Counted from the stretch's first letter, positions 37,350 to 45,963 are shown. The stretch is 64,000 nucleotides of DNA from Raineyella sp964528755 (GCA_964528755.1 CAZGWN010000005.1:3395-67394); one strand, 5' to 3'. Program-made: numbers and translations. Notes: generated from the sequence alone by a model not told the origin.

Positions 37350-38396
37350 ATGAACGCATCCCTGGCACCGGTCCGTGCGCGGCGACTCCGGTGGCATGCG
37401 CAGTTGCTCGGCGGCTCGGATCTCACCCCCGCCGACGTGGTCCGGGGGGCCGTCGCCCTGCAGGGCCAGGATCTGCGGGCGGTGTTGCGCGCAATCGCCA
37501 TCCGCTCACGGCCCGGGACGACGACCGCCGATGTGATTGCCGCGTTCGACGCCGGCAAGCTGGTCCGCTCCTGGCCGATGCGCGGCACGCTGTTCGCCAC
37601 CACCCCCGACCACCTTGCCACCTTGCTGGCGGCGACATCGCAGCGAATCCGCCGCGCCACCACGCGGCGGCGCGGCGAACTCGAGCTCGACGAAGCCACG
37701 ATCGGCCGCGCCGGCGAGCTGCTCGTGGCGGCACTGGCCGGGGGCCCGATGCGTCGCAACGAGGTGATGGCGCTCTGGGATGCCGACGGACTGGCCCCGA
37801 CCGGAGGACGCGGTTACCACCTGCTCATGCACCTGTCCGTCGCGGGCCTGGCCCATTGGGGACCGTTCGACGCGAGCGGCTCGGAGCAGCTTCTCACGCT
37901 GTCCACCACTCCTCCGCCGGCCGATCCCGAGGCGGCCCTGGCCGATGTCGTCCACGACGTCATCGCCTTCCGCGGGCCGCTCACCGTGGACGACCTGGCC
38001 TGGTGGACCAAGCTGCCCAAGACGACGATTCGCCGCGCCATCGCCGCGCTGGACGACCTGGTGGAGGTTTCGGTCGACGGGATGAACATGCTGATCGTCG
38101 GGGATCCCCGGGACCGGGGACCGAGCGGGATCACGCTGGTGCCCGGGTTCGACGAGTGGATCCTGGGGTACGCCGATCGGTCCCTGCAGGCCGGCCCGGA
38201 GGTGCTCGACGCGCTTGTCCCGGGCGGCAACGGCATCTTTCGGCCGGCGATCCTGGTGGATGGCCGGACGGTCGGGATGTGGAGGCCGGCGCGGCCGGCA
38301 TCCCGCGGAGAGCCGACCATCGAGCTGATCGAGACGGTGCCCGCCGTGACCCGCCGCGCCATCACGAGAGCGGTGCACGCCTGGCCACATCAATGA
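37350..38396 (+). CDS. Winged-helix DNA-binding domain protein (HTH_42 / YcaQ-like family)
   Basis: A 348-residue protein of the COG3214 group. Typical segments are VRGAVALQGQDLRAVLRAIA, SWPMRGTLFATTPDHLATL, AFRGPLTVDDLAWWTKLP and LVPGFDEWILGYADRS. Related proteins include DNA glycosylases that repair interstrand crosslinks (YcaQ, AlkX), so a repair role is possible but not shown. ATG 37350 lies seven bases after TAGCGT with no ribosome site, so it is probably leaderless. The GNAT gene follows after 33 bp. Confidence 0.83.
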   Translation: MNASLAPVRARRLRWHAQLLGGSDLTPADVVRGAVALQGQDLRAVLRAIAIRSRPGTTTADVIAAFDAGKLVRSWPMRGTLFATTPDHLATLLAATSQRIRRATTRRRGELELDEATIGRAGELLVAALAGGPMRRNEVMALWDADGLAPTGGRGYHLLMHLSVAGLAHWGPFDASGSEQLLTLSTTPPPADPEAALADVVHDVIAFRGPLTVDDLAWWTKLPKTTIRRAIAALDDLVEVSVDGMNMLIVGDPRDRGPSGITLVPGFDEWILGYADRSLQAGPEVLDALVPGGNGIFRPAILVDGRTVGMWRPARPASRGEPTIELIETVPAVTRRAITRAVHAWPHQ

Positions 38397-38429
38397 GGGG
38401 TGACCGGGCCACCCCGCTACTCTGTGCCG

Positions 38430-39485
38430 GTGAGCATGTGCGAGACCGGCACCGTGACGTTGACGACTCCCCGACTGACCCTGCGCCGGTTCACGCTCGA
38501 TGACGCCCCGGCGATGTACGCCAGTTGGACCTCGGACCCGAAGGTGACCACCTACCTGTCGTGGTCCCCACACCCCAGCGTCCAGCACACCCGGGCCCTG
38601 CTCGCCGGATGGATCGCCGAGTACGCCGACCCGACCGTGTACCGCTGGGGCATCGAACTCGCCTCCTCCGGCGACCTGATCGGCAGTATCGACGCCCGCA
38701 ACTCCGACCCGGCCATCGACCTGAAGGAAATCGGCTACTGCCTGGGATCACGGTGGTGGGGCCGCGGCTACATGACCGAGGCGCTGCGCTCGGTGATCAC
38801 CTATCTCCTCGACCGAGTCGGGGTCAACCGCGTCGAGGCCGCACATGACCCGCGCAATCCGGCCTCCGGGCGGGTGATGGCCAAGGCCGGGATGCGCTAC
38901 GAGGGCACACTCCGCGCCGCTCACCGCAATAGTCAGGGTCTCGGTGACTCCATGATCTGGTCGACGCTGCGCGGTGAACTCCTGCCCTCCGAGCCGCCTT
39001 CCGGAGGGGCGGGATCGGATGCTCCGGCGACCGTACGGCTGGCCACCCCGGACGATCTCGATGCCGTCACCGAGCTACGGCTGGCCTTCACCGGGCGCTT
39101 CGGCACCCTGGACGCCGAACAGCGGGCCGCCGTGGCCGCCGATACTGCCGATCACCTGCCCGACCGGCTCCGCGGCGGTGACCTGGTCGTGGCGCTGGCC
39201 GAGGTCGACGACCGGCCGGCAGCCGTGGCCTGGCTCGACCTCGGCCTTCGCTTCCTCGGCCGAACGGTCGGGCCGATCGGGACGCTGTTCAACGTCTGGA
39301 CCGAGCCCGACCACCGGGGCCGGGGCCTGTCCCGGCAGGTCGTCCGGGCGTGCCTGGTCGAGGCCCGCCGACGCGGTGTCCGCCGGGTCGACCTCAGGGC
39401 CACCGCCCAGGCCCAACCGATGTACGCACGGCTGGGCTTCCGGCCGACCGTCTATCCGGCGATGCGGCTCGACCTGACCGACTGA
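38430..39485 (+). CDS. Tandem GNAT acetyltransferase (two fused domains)
   Basis: A 351-residue protein with two GNAT domains. Domain 1 (~5-175) is RimJ/RimL-like: LTTPRLTLRRFTLDDAPAMY, EIGYCLGSRWWGRGYMTEAL, NPASGRVMAKAGMRYEGTL. A Ser/Gly/Pro-rich linker follows (~187-200). Domain 2 (~200-350) has VRLATPDDLDAVTELRLAF and the acetyl-CoA loop EPDHRGRGLSRQVV, ending MYARLGFRPT. I chose GTG 38430, six bases after TACTCT; ATG 38436 is nearly as good. The acceptors could be ribosomal protein N-termini, or drugs or small amines. Confidence 0.87.
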   Translation: MSMCETGTVTLTTPRLTLRRFTLDDAPAMYASWTSDPKVTTYLSWSPHPSVQHTRALLAGWIAEYADPTVYRWGIELASSGDLIGSIDARNSDPAIDLKEIGYCLGSRWWGRGYMTEALRSVITYLLDRVGVNRVEAAHDPRNPASGRVMAKAGMRYEGTLRAAHRNSQGLGDSMIWSTLRGELLPSEPPSGGAGSDAPATVRLATPDDLDAVTELRLAFTGRFGTLDAEQRAAVAADTADHLPDRLRGGDLVVALAEVDDRPAAVAWLDLGLRFLGRTVGPIGTLFNVWTEPDHRGRGLSRQVVRACLVEARRRGVRRVDLRATAQAQPMYARLGFRPTVYPAMRLDLTD

Positions 39486-39510
39486 TGCCGTCGGCCGGGG
39501 AGCCGGTGGG

Positions 39511-39942
39511 TCAGTCGTCGACGACGCTGACCTTGACGTCGATGTTGCCGCGGGTGGCGTTGGAGTACGGGCACACCTGGTGGGCGGCGTCGGCGAGCGC
39601 CTGCGCCTGATCGTGGGGCAGGTTGGGGATGGTGACCTCCAGCTCGACCGCAAGCTGGAATCCGCCCTGGCCGTTGGGGCCGATGTGGACCCGGGCACCG
39701 ACGGTCTCGTCGGTGAGCGTGACGTGCTGGGCGCGGGCGACCGCCAGCAACGCGGAGTGGAAGCAGGCGCTGTAGCCGGCCGCGAAGAGTTCCTCCGGGT
39801 TGGCGCCGTTGCCGGATCCGCCCATCGGGACCGGAACGGCCATGTCGAGGTCGACCCGGCCGTCGGTGGTGCGGACGTGGCCGTCGCGCCCCGCTCCCGT
39901 GGACAGCGCCTCGGCGGTGTAGAGGATGGTGGTGGGTGGCAT
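39511..39942 (-). CDS. ohr: Organic hydroperoxide resistance protein
   Basis: A 143-residue Ohr/OsmC-family thiol peroxidase reducing organic and fatty-acid hydroperoxides with lipoamide-type reductants. The two active cysteines are in GYSACFHSALL (~55-65) and QVCPYSNATRGN (~122-133). GSGNGANPEELFAAGYSA is family-typical. It follows ohrR on the same strand. The ribosome site AAGGGA sits in the intergenic gap, right after a 13-bp tandem duplication. Confidence 0.95.
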   Translation of the reverse strand: MPPTTILYTAEALSTGAGRDGHVRTTDGRVDLDMAVPVPMGGSGNGANPEELFAAGYSACFHSALLAVARAQHVTLTDETVGARVHIGPNGQGGFQLAVELEVTIPNLPHDQAQALADAAHQVCPYSNATRGNIDVKVSVVDD

Positions 39943-39952
39943 GAAGGTTCCC

Positions 39953-39978
39953 TTTCTTCGAGAGGTTTCTTCGAGAGG
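39953..39978. repeat. 13-bp exact tandem duplication between ohrR and ohr
   Basis: TTTCTTCGAGAGG occurs at 39953-39965 and again at 39966-39978, starting directly at the ohrR stop and ending nine bases before the ohr start codon. The duplication lengthens the spacer and doubles an A-rich purine tract next to the ohr ribosome site. Confidence 0.8.
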
Positions 39979-40407
39979 TCACGATCCGGTCAGATCGTGA
40001 AGACGCCGGATCAGGTCGCCCGCCTGCTCCTGCGTGACCTGCAGTTGCTCGCCCACGCAGCGCGGAATGTCGCCGAGCTCACGGGCGAGGGCGGAGCCTT
40101 CCCCGGTCAGCGACACCGTCACCACACGCTCGTCCCCCCGGCTCCGCGACCGACCGAGGAGTCCCCGGGATTCCAGCCGCTTGAGCAATGGGGAGAGGGT
40201 GCCCGAGTCGAGCCCGAGGACGTCTCCCAACCGACCGACGGTCAGCCCGTCCTCCCGCGCCAGCACGAGCAGCACGATGAACTGCGTATAGCTGAGGGAC
40301 CACGGCGCAAGCAACTCCCGATAGATCCTGCCGACCCGGTGATGGGCCGAGTAGAGAGCGAAGCACAGCATCGCGTCGAGCGCTGCGGAGCCCGGGGAGG
40401 ACGTCAT
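39979..40407 (-). CDS. ohrR: Organic hydroperoxide sensor, MarR family
   Basis: A 142-residue winged-helix repressor. The peroxide-sensing Cys is in DAMLCFALYSAHH (Cys15). The DNA-binding wing region runs from LTVGRLGDVLGLDSGTLSPL to GDERVVTVSLT. A second Cys (CVGEQL) near the C-terminus suggests the 2-Cys type. It normally represses ohr and is inactivated by organic peroxides. It precedes ohr by 36 bp, so the two probably share a transcript. ATG 40407 is supported by a 5' leader of about 20-30 bases after the TACAAT box. Confidence 0.93.
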   Translation of the reverse strand: MTSSPGSAALDAMLCFALYSAHHRVGRIYRELLAPWSLSYTQFIVLLVLAREDGLTVGRLGDVLGLDSGTLSPLLKRLESRGLLGRSRSRGDERVVTVSLTGEGSALARELGDIPRCVGEQLQVTQEQAGDLIRRLHDLTGS

Positions 40408-40426
40408 GCCTCAACTGTTGCACGCT

Positions 40427-40443
40427 GTTTGATTGTACACAAC
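40427..40443. promoter_or_regulatory. Candidate ohrR promoter and operator
   Basis: The A/T-rich GTTTGATTGTACACAAC (40427-40443) stands out in a GC-rich context. On the minus strand it contains the -10-like TACAAT (40432-40437), and it resembles the TACAATT-type half sites bound by OhrR. The dyad is imperfect. Confidence 0.35.
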
Positions 40444-40499
40444 TCCATGACCCACAACTCATCAGGCGGCCGCACGTGCCACGGCGATAGGCTCGCCCC

Positions 40500-41165
40500 A
40501 TGACCGAGGACGACGTGCCACAGCTACTCCTCGGCCGGACCACGAATCTCGTCCGGCTCCTCGGCATGGCGGTCGCCGGCATCCTCGCCGCGGTGGCCGT
40601 CGGCATCTTCATCGACTGGTCGTTCGCCGTCGTCGCCGGATGGGGCACCGGCTGCCTGGTGTACGTCGCCTGGGTGTGGGCCAGTGTGTGGTCCTTCGAC
40701 GCGGAACAGACTCGCAACTACGCCCGCCGGGAGGAACCTGCCCGGGCCATCGCCGACGGGCTCATCCTGACCGCGAACGTGGCCAGCCTCGCGGCCGTCC
40801 TCCTGCTGCTCATCCACGCCTCGGACCGCTCCGAGGCGCAGGCGACCGCTGCCGCGCTTGCCCTGGCGAGTGTGGCCATGTCCTGGGTCCTCATGCACAC
40901 CCTGTACGCCCTCCGGTACGCGCGGGACTACTTCAGCGACCCCGTCGGCGGGATCTCGTTCAACCAGGACGCCCCACCGCAGTACAGCGATTTCGCCTAC
41001 CTCGCGTTCTGCCTGGGGATGACCTTCCAGATCTCCGACACCGACCTCTCCAGCACCGGCCTGCGAAAGGTGGTGCTGGTCCACACCCTGCTTTCGTACC
41101 TGTTCAACACTGTTGTCATCGCCGCTACCGTCAATCTCGTGATCAACGTTGCCTCCGGCCAGTAG
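40500..41165 (+). CDS. DUF1345 domain-containing membrane protein
   Basis: A 221-residue integral membrane protein with about five helices. Family-defining segments are VAWVWASVWSFDAEQTRNYA, HTLYALRYARDYF and, near the C-terminus, PQYSDFAYLAFCLGMTFQIS. The function of DUF1345 is unknown; an ion channel-like role has been suggested only by analogy. ATG 40500 lies six bases after TAGGCT (40488-40493) with no ribosome site, so it is a good leaderless candidate. It is divergent from ohrR. Confidence 0.9.
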   Translation: MTEDDVPQLLLGRTTNLVRLLGMAVAGILAAVAVGIFIDWSFAVVAGWGTGCLVYVAWVWASVWSFDAEQTRNYARREEPARAIADGLILTANVASLAAVLLLLIHASDRSEAQATAAALALASVAMSWVLMHTLYALRYARDYFSDPVGGISFNQDAPPQYSDFAYLAFCLGMTFQISDTDLSSTGLRKVVLVHTLLSYLFNTVVIAATVNLVINVASGQ

Positions 41166-41211
41166 GGCGTACTGTGGTCCACGTCACATCAACTTCTCCG
41201 CAGGAGTGACC

Positions 41212-42123
41212 GTGCCCGATCCCGAGCCGACCCGCCAGAAGATCATCCCGAGCCTGTGGTTCGACCACACCGCGCAGGAAGCGGCGGGCTTCTACACGTC
41301 GGTGTTCCCCGACGGGCGAATCCTCGCCACTTCCCACTACCCCACCGAGAATCTGCCCGACTTCCAGCGGGAGTTCGCCGGCGCGGTGCTGACCGTCGAC
41401 TTCGAGTTGGCCGGATTCCGCTTCACCGCGCTCAATGCCGGACGAGAGTTCTCGGCCACGCCGGCGAACTCCTTCTTCGTGAACTTCGATCCGTCCCGCG
41501 ACCCGGCGGCCCGGGAGCATCTGGACGAGCTGTGGGCGGCCCTGCTCGACGGTGGCCAGGTGCTGATGCCGCTCGACGCGTACCCCTTCAGCCCCCGCTA
41601 CGGCTGGGTGCAGGACCGCTTCGGGCTCGGCTGGCAGGTGTTCCTGGCCGATCCCGATGGATCTCCGCGCCCGACGATCGTCCCCTCGCTGCTGTTCGGC
41701 AACGTCGCCCAGAACCGCGCCCGGGAGGCACTCGAGTACTACACGCGCATCCTGCCCGATTCGCGCCTGGGCACTCTCGTCCCGTACGAGGACACCACCG
41801 GCCCGGCCACGCCGGGCGCGCTGATGTACGGCGACGCAGAGCTGGCCGGGGTGTGGTTCGCCGCGATGGACGCCGGAGTGGAGATGCCCACCACGTTCAC
41901 GCCGGGGGTCTCGTACCAGATCTTCTGCGCCGACCAGGCCGAGATCGACCGCTACTGGGACGTGCTGTCGTCCGAGCCCGAGGCCGAGGCGTGCGGGTGG
42001 TGCCAGGACCGATTCGGGGTGAGTTGGCAGGTGGTCCCGGCCGCCATGGACGAGTTGATGGCGCGACCCGGCGCGTGGACGACCCTGCTGGGGATGAAGA
42101 AGCTGGTCATCTCCGACTTCTGA
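41212..42123 (+). CDS. VOC/PhnB-like protein with two glyoxalase-fold modules
   Basis: A 303-residue protein made of two related ~150-residue PhnB-like modules. Each begins IPSLWF or VPSLLF and contains AREALEYYTRILPD-like or AAGFYTSVFPDGRI segments, with GWVQDRFGLGWQV and GWCQDRFGVSWQV at the matching place. The internal duplication is clear. Members of the 3-demethylubiquinone methyltransferase-like group have mostly unknown functions. GTG 41212 follows a CAGGAG site. The last 17 bp overlap the 3' end of the triosephosphate-isomerase-like gene on the other strand. Confidence 0.85.
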   Translation: MPDPEPTRQKIIPSLWFDHTAQEAAGFYTSVFPDGRILATSHYPTENLPDFQREFAGAVLTVDFELAGFRFTALNAGREFSATPANSFFVNFDPSRDPAAREHLDELWAALLDGGQVLMPLDAYPFSPRYGWVQDRFGLGWQVFLADPDGSPRPTIVPSLLFGNVAQNRAREALEYYTRILPDSRLGTLVPYEDTTGPATPGALMYGDAELAGVWFAAMDAGVEMPTTFTPGVSYQIFCADQAEIDRYWDVLSSEPEAEACGWCQDRFGVSWQVVPAAMDELMARPGAWTTLLGMKKLVISDF

Positions 42124-42859
42124 GCACCGCGGACCCGGCGATCCGCAGGATTTCCAGGTACCCCTCGGCCCGCAACGCGGCGCGTCCGACAAACAGCCCC
42201 TGCACCTCGGGGATGGCCAGCACAGCGGCGGCGTTGCGCCGGTTCACCGACCCGCCGTAGATGATCGCCGTCACCCGGTCGGCGAACCGGTCGGCCAACG
42301 CGTCGAAGGCGGTCTCGAGATCCTCCCGGCGCGGCTCACGTCCGCCCACCCCGATCGCCCAGATCGGTTCGTACGCCAGGACGACCGGCCCGCTGTCGAG
42401 TCCGGCCAGCGCCGACTCGGCCTGGCCGACGATGAACTCCGCCGAGCCACCGGCGCGGAACACGCCATCCGGCTCTCCCACGCACAGTACGGGCCGAAGA
42501 CCGTGCCGCAGGATTGCGGCGACCTTCGCATGCACCACCTCATCGGTGTCCCCGAAGTGGGCGCGTCGCTCCGAGTGCCCGACCTCGACGAGGCTCGCCC
42601 CGGCGTCGGCAACCTGGGGGATGGACACCTCACCGGTCCACGCTCCGGCGTTCTCCCAGTGCGCGTTCTGCGCACCGACCAGCACGCCCGGCGCCCCGAC
42701 GAGAGCCTCGGAGAAGGCCTGCAGGCACGTCGCCGGGGGAAGGACGAACGGCTGGACCCCGATCCATCCCGCCGGGTCGGCGGCCCGCAGCGTCGCCGCG
42801 TACTCCCGTGCGGAGGCGATGGTGCCGTTCATCTTCCAGCTGGTGCCGACCCAGAGCAT
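42107..42859 (-). CDS. Triosephosphate isomerase-family protein, probable L-erythrulose-1-phosphate isomerase
   Basis: A 250-residue TIM-barrel isomerase. The catalytic residues are visible: Lys in GTSWKMNG (~9), His in LVEVGHSERR (~97) and Glu in LAYEPIWAIGVGGREP (~165), with the phosphate loop YGGSVN (~208). It sits one bp after an RpiB-like gene and behind a DhaK-DhaL kinase. Paralogues in that setting (LerI/EryH) isomerise L-erythrulose 1-phosphate to D-erythrulose 4-phosphate rather than triose phosphates. The glycolytic enzyme is probably encoded elsewhere, but this window cannot show that. Confidence 0.85.
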   Translation of the reverse strand: MLWVGTSWKMNGTIASAREYAATLRAADPAGWIGVQPFVLPPATCLQAFSEALVGAPGVLVGAQNAHWENAGAWTGEVSIPQVADAGASLVEVGHSERRAHFGDTDEVVHAKVAAILRHGLRPVLCVGEPDGVFRAGGSAEFIVGQAESALAGLDSGPVVLAYEPIWAIGVGGREPRREDLETAFDALADRFADRVTAIIYGGSVNRRNAAAVLAIPEVQGLFVGRAALRAEGYLEILRIAGSAVLRSRR

Positions 42860-42860
42860 C

Positions 42861-43316
42861 TCAGGCTCCCTCGTACGCCAGAATCTCGGCGACCTTCGGC
42901 GCAGAGTGCGAGTGCGGGTCGAAGGTGTAGCCGAGGAACTCGTGCGCCAGCCGGCGGGCGAGTTCCACGCCGATCACCCGCTCCCCCATGCACAGCACCT
43001 GGGCGTCGTTCGACAGCACGAGCCGTTCCACGGAGTACGAGTCGTGCGCGGTCCCGGCGCGGACGCCCTTGACCTTGTTCGCCGACATGGCGACCCCCAG
43101 CCCGGTGCCGCAGACGAAGATGCCGCGGTCGGCCTCGCCCGCCGCGATCGTCTCCGCGCCGGCGATGGCGACCTCGGGATAGAAGGTGTGCTCACCCACT
43201 CCCACGCCGACGTCGATGACCTTGTCGACGCGCGGGTCGGCCTCCAGGTCCTTCTTGATCGTCTCCTTGTAGTCGTATCCGGCGTCGTCCGCCGCGACCA
43301 CCACGCGCAGTCCCAT
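42861..43316 (-). CDS. RpiB/LacAB-family isomerase, probable D-erythrulose-4-phosphate isomerase
   Basis: A 151-residue sugar-phosphate isomerase of the RpiB fold. The N-terminus reads VVVAADDAGYDYKETI in place of the usual GSDHAGFxxK of ribose-5-phosphate isomerase B, as in tetrulose-phosphate isomerases (DerI/EryI). Also visible are the active-site segment ICGTG-like FVCGTGLGVAMSANKVKGVR with its Cys (~68) and AHDSYSVERLVLSNDAQVL. ATG 43316 was chosen because the core begins there. It is followed after one bp by the TIM-like gene and preceded by the kinase (54 bp). Confidence 0.83.
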   Translation of the reverse strand: MGLRVVVAADDAGYDYKETIKKDLEADPRVDKVIDVGVGVGEHTFYPEVAIAGAETIAAGEADRGIFVCGTGLGVAMSANKVKGVRAGTAHDSYSVERLVLSNDAQVLCMGERVIGVELARRLAHEFLGYTFDPHSHSAPKVAEILAYEGA

Positions 43317-43370
43317 TCGAATGTCCTCTCTGTCTGTCCCTGGTTCTCGTACGTTCCGGTTGTCGGTCAT

Positions 43371-45098
43371 TCACTCGGCGCCGACAGGCACACCGAGGAC
43401 GGCGGCCACCGCCCGGGTGAGCAGGACGAAGGAGACCGCCCCGGGGTCGGGGTGGCCGAGCGACGACATTCCATGTGTCCGGGCGCGGCCCTTGCGCGCG
43501 ACGAGATCCGCAGTGCGGCGGGCGCCCTCGTCGGCGGCCCGGACTGCGTGCGCCCAGGCGACCTGCAGCGCTGCCCCGGCCGCCGTCTCCGCGGCGAGGG
43601 CCTCCGCGAACGGGTGGGTGGCGTCGACCATCGTCTTGTCACCGGGCCGAGCGCCGCCGACCTCCTCGAAGCGGCGGGCCGCGCCGATCGCGGCTGCGGC
43701 GAGTGCATTCTCATCGGCGGCACCGGCGTCCGAGAGCGCCCGTCCGAAGGCGGTGAGTGCCTCACCCCACAGCGCGCCCGACGTCCCGCCGGCACCCTCC
43801 GACCATGCGGAGCCGGCGAGCCCGAACACCGTGGCGACGCCGGCGCCCGCACTCACGGCTTCCTCGGCGGCAGCGAGCGCCGCCGAGGTGCCGAGCACGA
43901 TGCCCTGACCGTGGTCCCCGTCACCGGCGACTGCGTCGAGTCGGCCGAGGTCCACCTCGACAGCCCGTGCTTCCTCGGCCATCGCCCGAAGGGCGGCCAA
44001 TGCCCGTACGCCCTGAGCGGCCGACTCGGGCGAGCCGGCCGGGATGGCCGCGGCGGCGACCGTCTCGCGCACCTCCCGACGAGCGCGCCCGGCGACCGCA
44101 CCGATGTGGTACGCGGGCGTGTCGGCCGGGGCCGTCCACAACCGTTCGAGGTCGTCGTCGAGGAACATGACGCTCAGTGACGCGCCGGCCATGTCCAGGG
44201 ACGTGACCTGCTCGCCGACCACCGGGTGGACAGCGGTGAGACCGTGGGCGGTCAGCAGGTCCGTCACCGCCGCGAAGAGCACGAACAGCTCCTCGTACTT
44301 GGTCGAGCCCAGGCCGTTGAGCAGGACCGCGACGTGCCCGCCGTAGTCGGCACCACGCTGGGGTTCCTCGGCCAGCACCTTGTCGACGAGCAACCCGGCC
44401 ACCTCACGGGCCGTGCCCAGGGGCGCCTGCGCGATGCCGGTCTCGCCGTGGATGCCCAACCCGATCGCCATCTGGCCCTCGGGCACCGAGAACAGCGGCT
44501 CGTCGGCACCGGGAAGCGTACAGCCGGTGAAAGCGACGCCCAGGGAGCGGGCACGGTCGTTGGCATACCGGGCCAGGCGTTCGACGTCGTCGAGTCCCAT
44601 GCCCTCCTCCGCAGCCGCCCCGGCGACCTTGACGACGAACAGATCGCCGGCAATCCCCCGGCGTTCTCCGTGGTGTGCCGGGTCTCGGGAAGCGATGTCG
44701 TCGGAGATCGCGACGATGCGGGCGTCGAGGCCCTCGCGACCGAGATCGGCAGCGGCCTTCCCGAACTGCAGGCAGTCACCCGCGTAGTTCCCGAAGAGGA
44801 GGAGGGTCCCTCCCCCGTTGTCGGCGGCCCGCACCACCGAGGCGACCTGCCCGCCGGCCGGGGACGCGAAGATGTTGCCACAAACCGCGCCGTGGGCCAT
44901 CCCCGGACCGACCCAGCCGGCGAAGGCCGGGTAATGGCCCGAACCGCCGCCGACCACCACCGACACCTGCCCGTGCGGGCTGGCGGTGGCACGGACGACA
45001 CCTCCGTGCACGGCGGCGACATCGTCAGGGAAGGCCGCCACGAAGCCCCCGAGGCTGTCGGCTGCGAAGGACTTGGGGTCATTGACCAGATACGTCAT
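43371..45098 (-). CDS. Dihydroxyacetone kinase-family protein (fused DhaK-DhaL), probable erythrulose kinase
   Basis: A 575-residue ATP-dependent ketose kinase. The DhaK domain (~1-330) contains VVGGGSGHYPAFAGWVGPG with the substrate His, and AIGLGIHGETGI with the His that forms the hemiaminal to the keto group. The DhaL domain (~370-570) contains AVAGDGDHGQGIVLG, which replaces the GDGDxGxT metal motif, and SGALWGEALTAFGRAL. The HYPAF and GDGDHGQ variants resemble D- and L-erythrulose kinases (DerK/LerK). ATG 45098 follows a GAGGAG site. It heads the kinase-rpiB-tpi operon behind an operator shared with the second operon. Confidence 0.88.
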   Translation of the reverse strand: MTYLVNDPKSFAADSLGGFVAAFPDDVAAVHGGVVRATASPHGQVSVVVGGGSGHYPAFAGWVGPGMAHGAVCGNIFASPAGGQVASVVRAADNGGGTLLLFGNYAGDCLQFGKAAADLGREGLDARIVAISDDIASRDPAHHGERRGIAGDLFVVKVAGAAAEEGMGLDDVERLARYANDRARSLGVAFTGCTLPGADEPLFSVPEGQMAIGLGIHGETGIAQAPLGTAREVAGLLVDKVLAEEPQRGADYGGHVAVLLNGLGSTKYEELFVLFAAVTDLLTAHGLTAVHPVVGEQVTSLDMAGASLSVMFLDDDLERLWTAPADTPAYHIGAVAGRARREVRETVAAAAIPAGSPESAAQGVRALAALRAMAEEARAVEVDLGRLDAVAGDGDHGQGIVLGTSAALAAAEEAVSAGAGVATVFGLAGSAWSEGAGGTSGALWGEALTAFGRALSDAGAADENALAAAAIGAARRFEEVGGARPGDKTMVDATHPFAEALAAETAAGAALQVAWAHAVRAADEGARRTADLVARKGRARTHGMSSLGHPDPGAVSFVLLTRAVAAVLGVPVGAE

Positions 45099-45147
45099 CG
45101 TTCTGCTCCTCGCCTGGCTCGGGCCAAAACCCGGCTCTCGGACTACT

Positions 45148-45171
45148 TCCTATAGAATATATGTCATAGGA
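45148..45171. promoter_or_regulatory. Operator between the kinase operon and gntR
   Basis: Inverted arms TCCTAT (45148-45153) and ATAGGA (45166-45171) flank an A/T-rich core. CCTATAGAATAT (45149-45160) matches 11 of 12 bases at the second operon promoter (49533-49544). TAGAAT (45153-45158) can serve as -10 for the regulator gene, giving autoregulation. Confidence 0.65.
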
Positions 45172-45181
45172 GAAACGGGCA

Positions 45182-45961
45182 ATGGCTTCCGACTCGGCCC
45201 GGCGTCCCCAGGGTGTGCGGAGTCGTCGCTACGATCGCTGTGTGAGTGAGCAGGCCCTGGACGCGACCCCTCCGCTCGGCCGGATCCAGGCGCGGGCGCT
45301 CCCCGATGCGGTGTACGACGCCCTGCTCGACATGCTGACCTGGGGCCGTCTCGAACCCGATGCACCGCTGGCGATCGACCGGCTTGCCCGTGCCCTGGAC
45401 GTCTCGCCGACCCCGGTCCGCGAGGCGCTGGCCCGCCTGGAGAACACCGGACTGGTCCGCCGAACCGCGCATCGCGGCTACCGGGTCGCGCCGCCGATGT
45501 CCAACGAGCAGATGGCCGAACTCGCCGACGCCCGTCTCGTCATCGAGGTAGGAGCGACAGAGCGTGCCATGCGGCACGTCGACGAACTCCTTCCGGACCT
45601 GGAGCGGGCCTTCGCCCGCCATGAACAGTCCGCACACGCACTGGCCGAAGCCACGCCCGAAGATTCGCACGACCGGCTCCGCACGTACTTCGAGGAGGAC
45701 TGGGCCTTCCACCAAGTGATCCTCGACCACTGTGGCAACCGGTACCTGGCACGGTCGGTCAACGCGCTCTCCTTCAGCGTCCATCGGATGCGCCAGACAG
45801 TCGGCATGGGCGTGTCGGACGCGCCCATCGCAGTATCGGAGCACCGGGCGATCCTCGAGGCCGTCCGCAGCCGTGACGCGACCCGCGCAGTCGAGACGAT
45901 GCGGTCCCACGTGTCCAACGTGCGCGTCCGCTCCTCCGAGACCTCCGAGGAGGGGACCTGA
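45182..45961 (+). CDS. GntR family regulator with FCD ligand domain
   Basis: A 259-residue regulator. The N-terminal winged helix (~35-105) contains LPDAVYDALLDMLTWGRLEP and ALDVSPTPVREALARLENTG. The C-terminal all-helical FCD domain (~110-250) has the metal/ligand pattern ADARLVIEVGATERAM, FHQVILDHCGNRYL and VSEHRAILEAVRSRDATRAV. FCD regulators usually sense organic or sugar acids. It lies between the two catabolic operons and likely represses both until the acid is present. ATG 45182 has an AGGAG site; GTG 45242 is a shorter alternative. Confidence 0.92.
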   Translation: MASDSARRPQGVRSRRYDRCVSEQALDATPPLGRIQARALPDAVYDALLDMLTWGRLEPDAPLAIDRLARALDVSPTPVREALARLENTGLVRRTAHRGYRVAPPMSNEQMAELADARLVIEVGATERAMRHVDELLPDLERAFARHEQSAHALAEATPEDSHDRLRTYFEEDWAFHQVILDHCGNRYLARSVNALSFSVHRMRQTVGMGVSDAPIAVSEHRAILEAVRSRDATRAVETMRSHVSNVRVRSSETSEEGT

Positions 45962-45963
45962 GC

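Noticed and set aside
42107..42859. Glycolytic triosephosphate isomerase
   Set aside because: The fold is correct, but the operon context with an erythrulose-type kinase and RpiB-like isomerase favours a tetrulose-phosphate role; glycolytic activity is not excluded.
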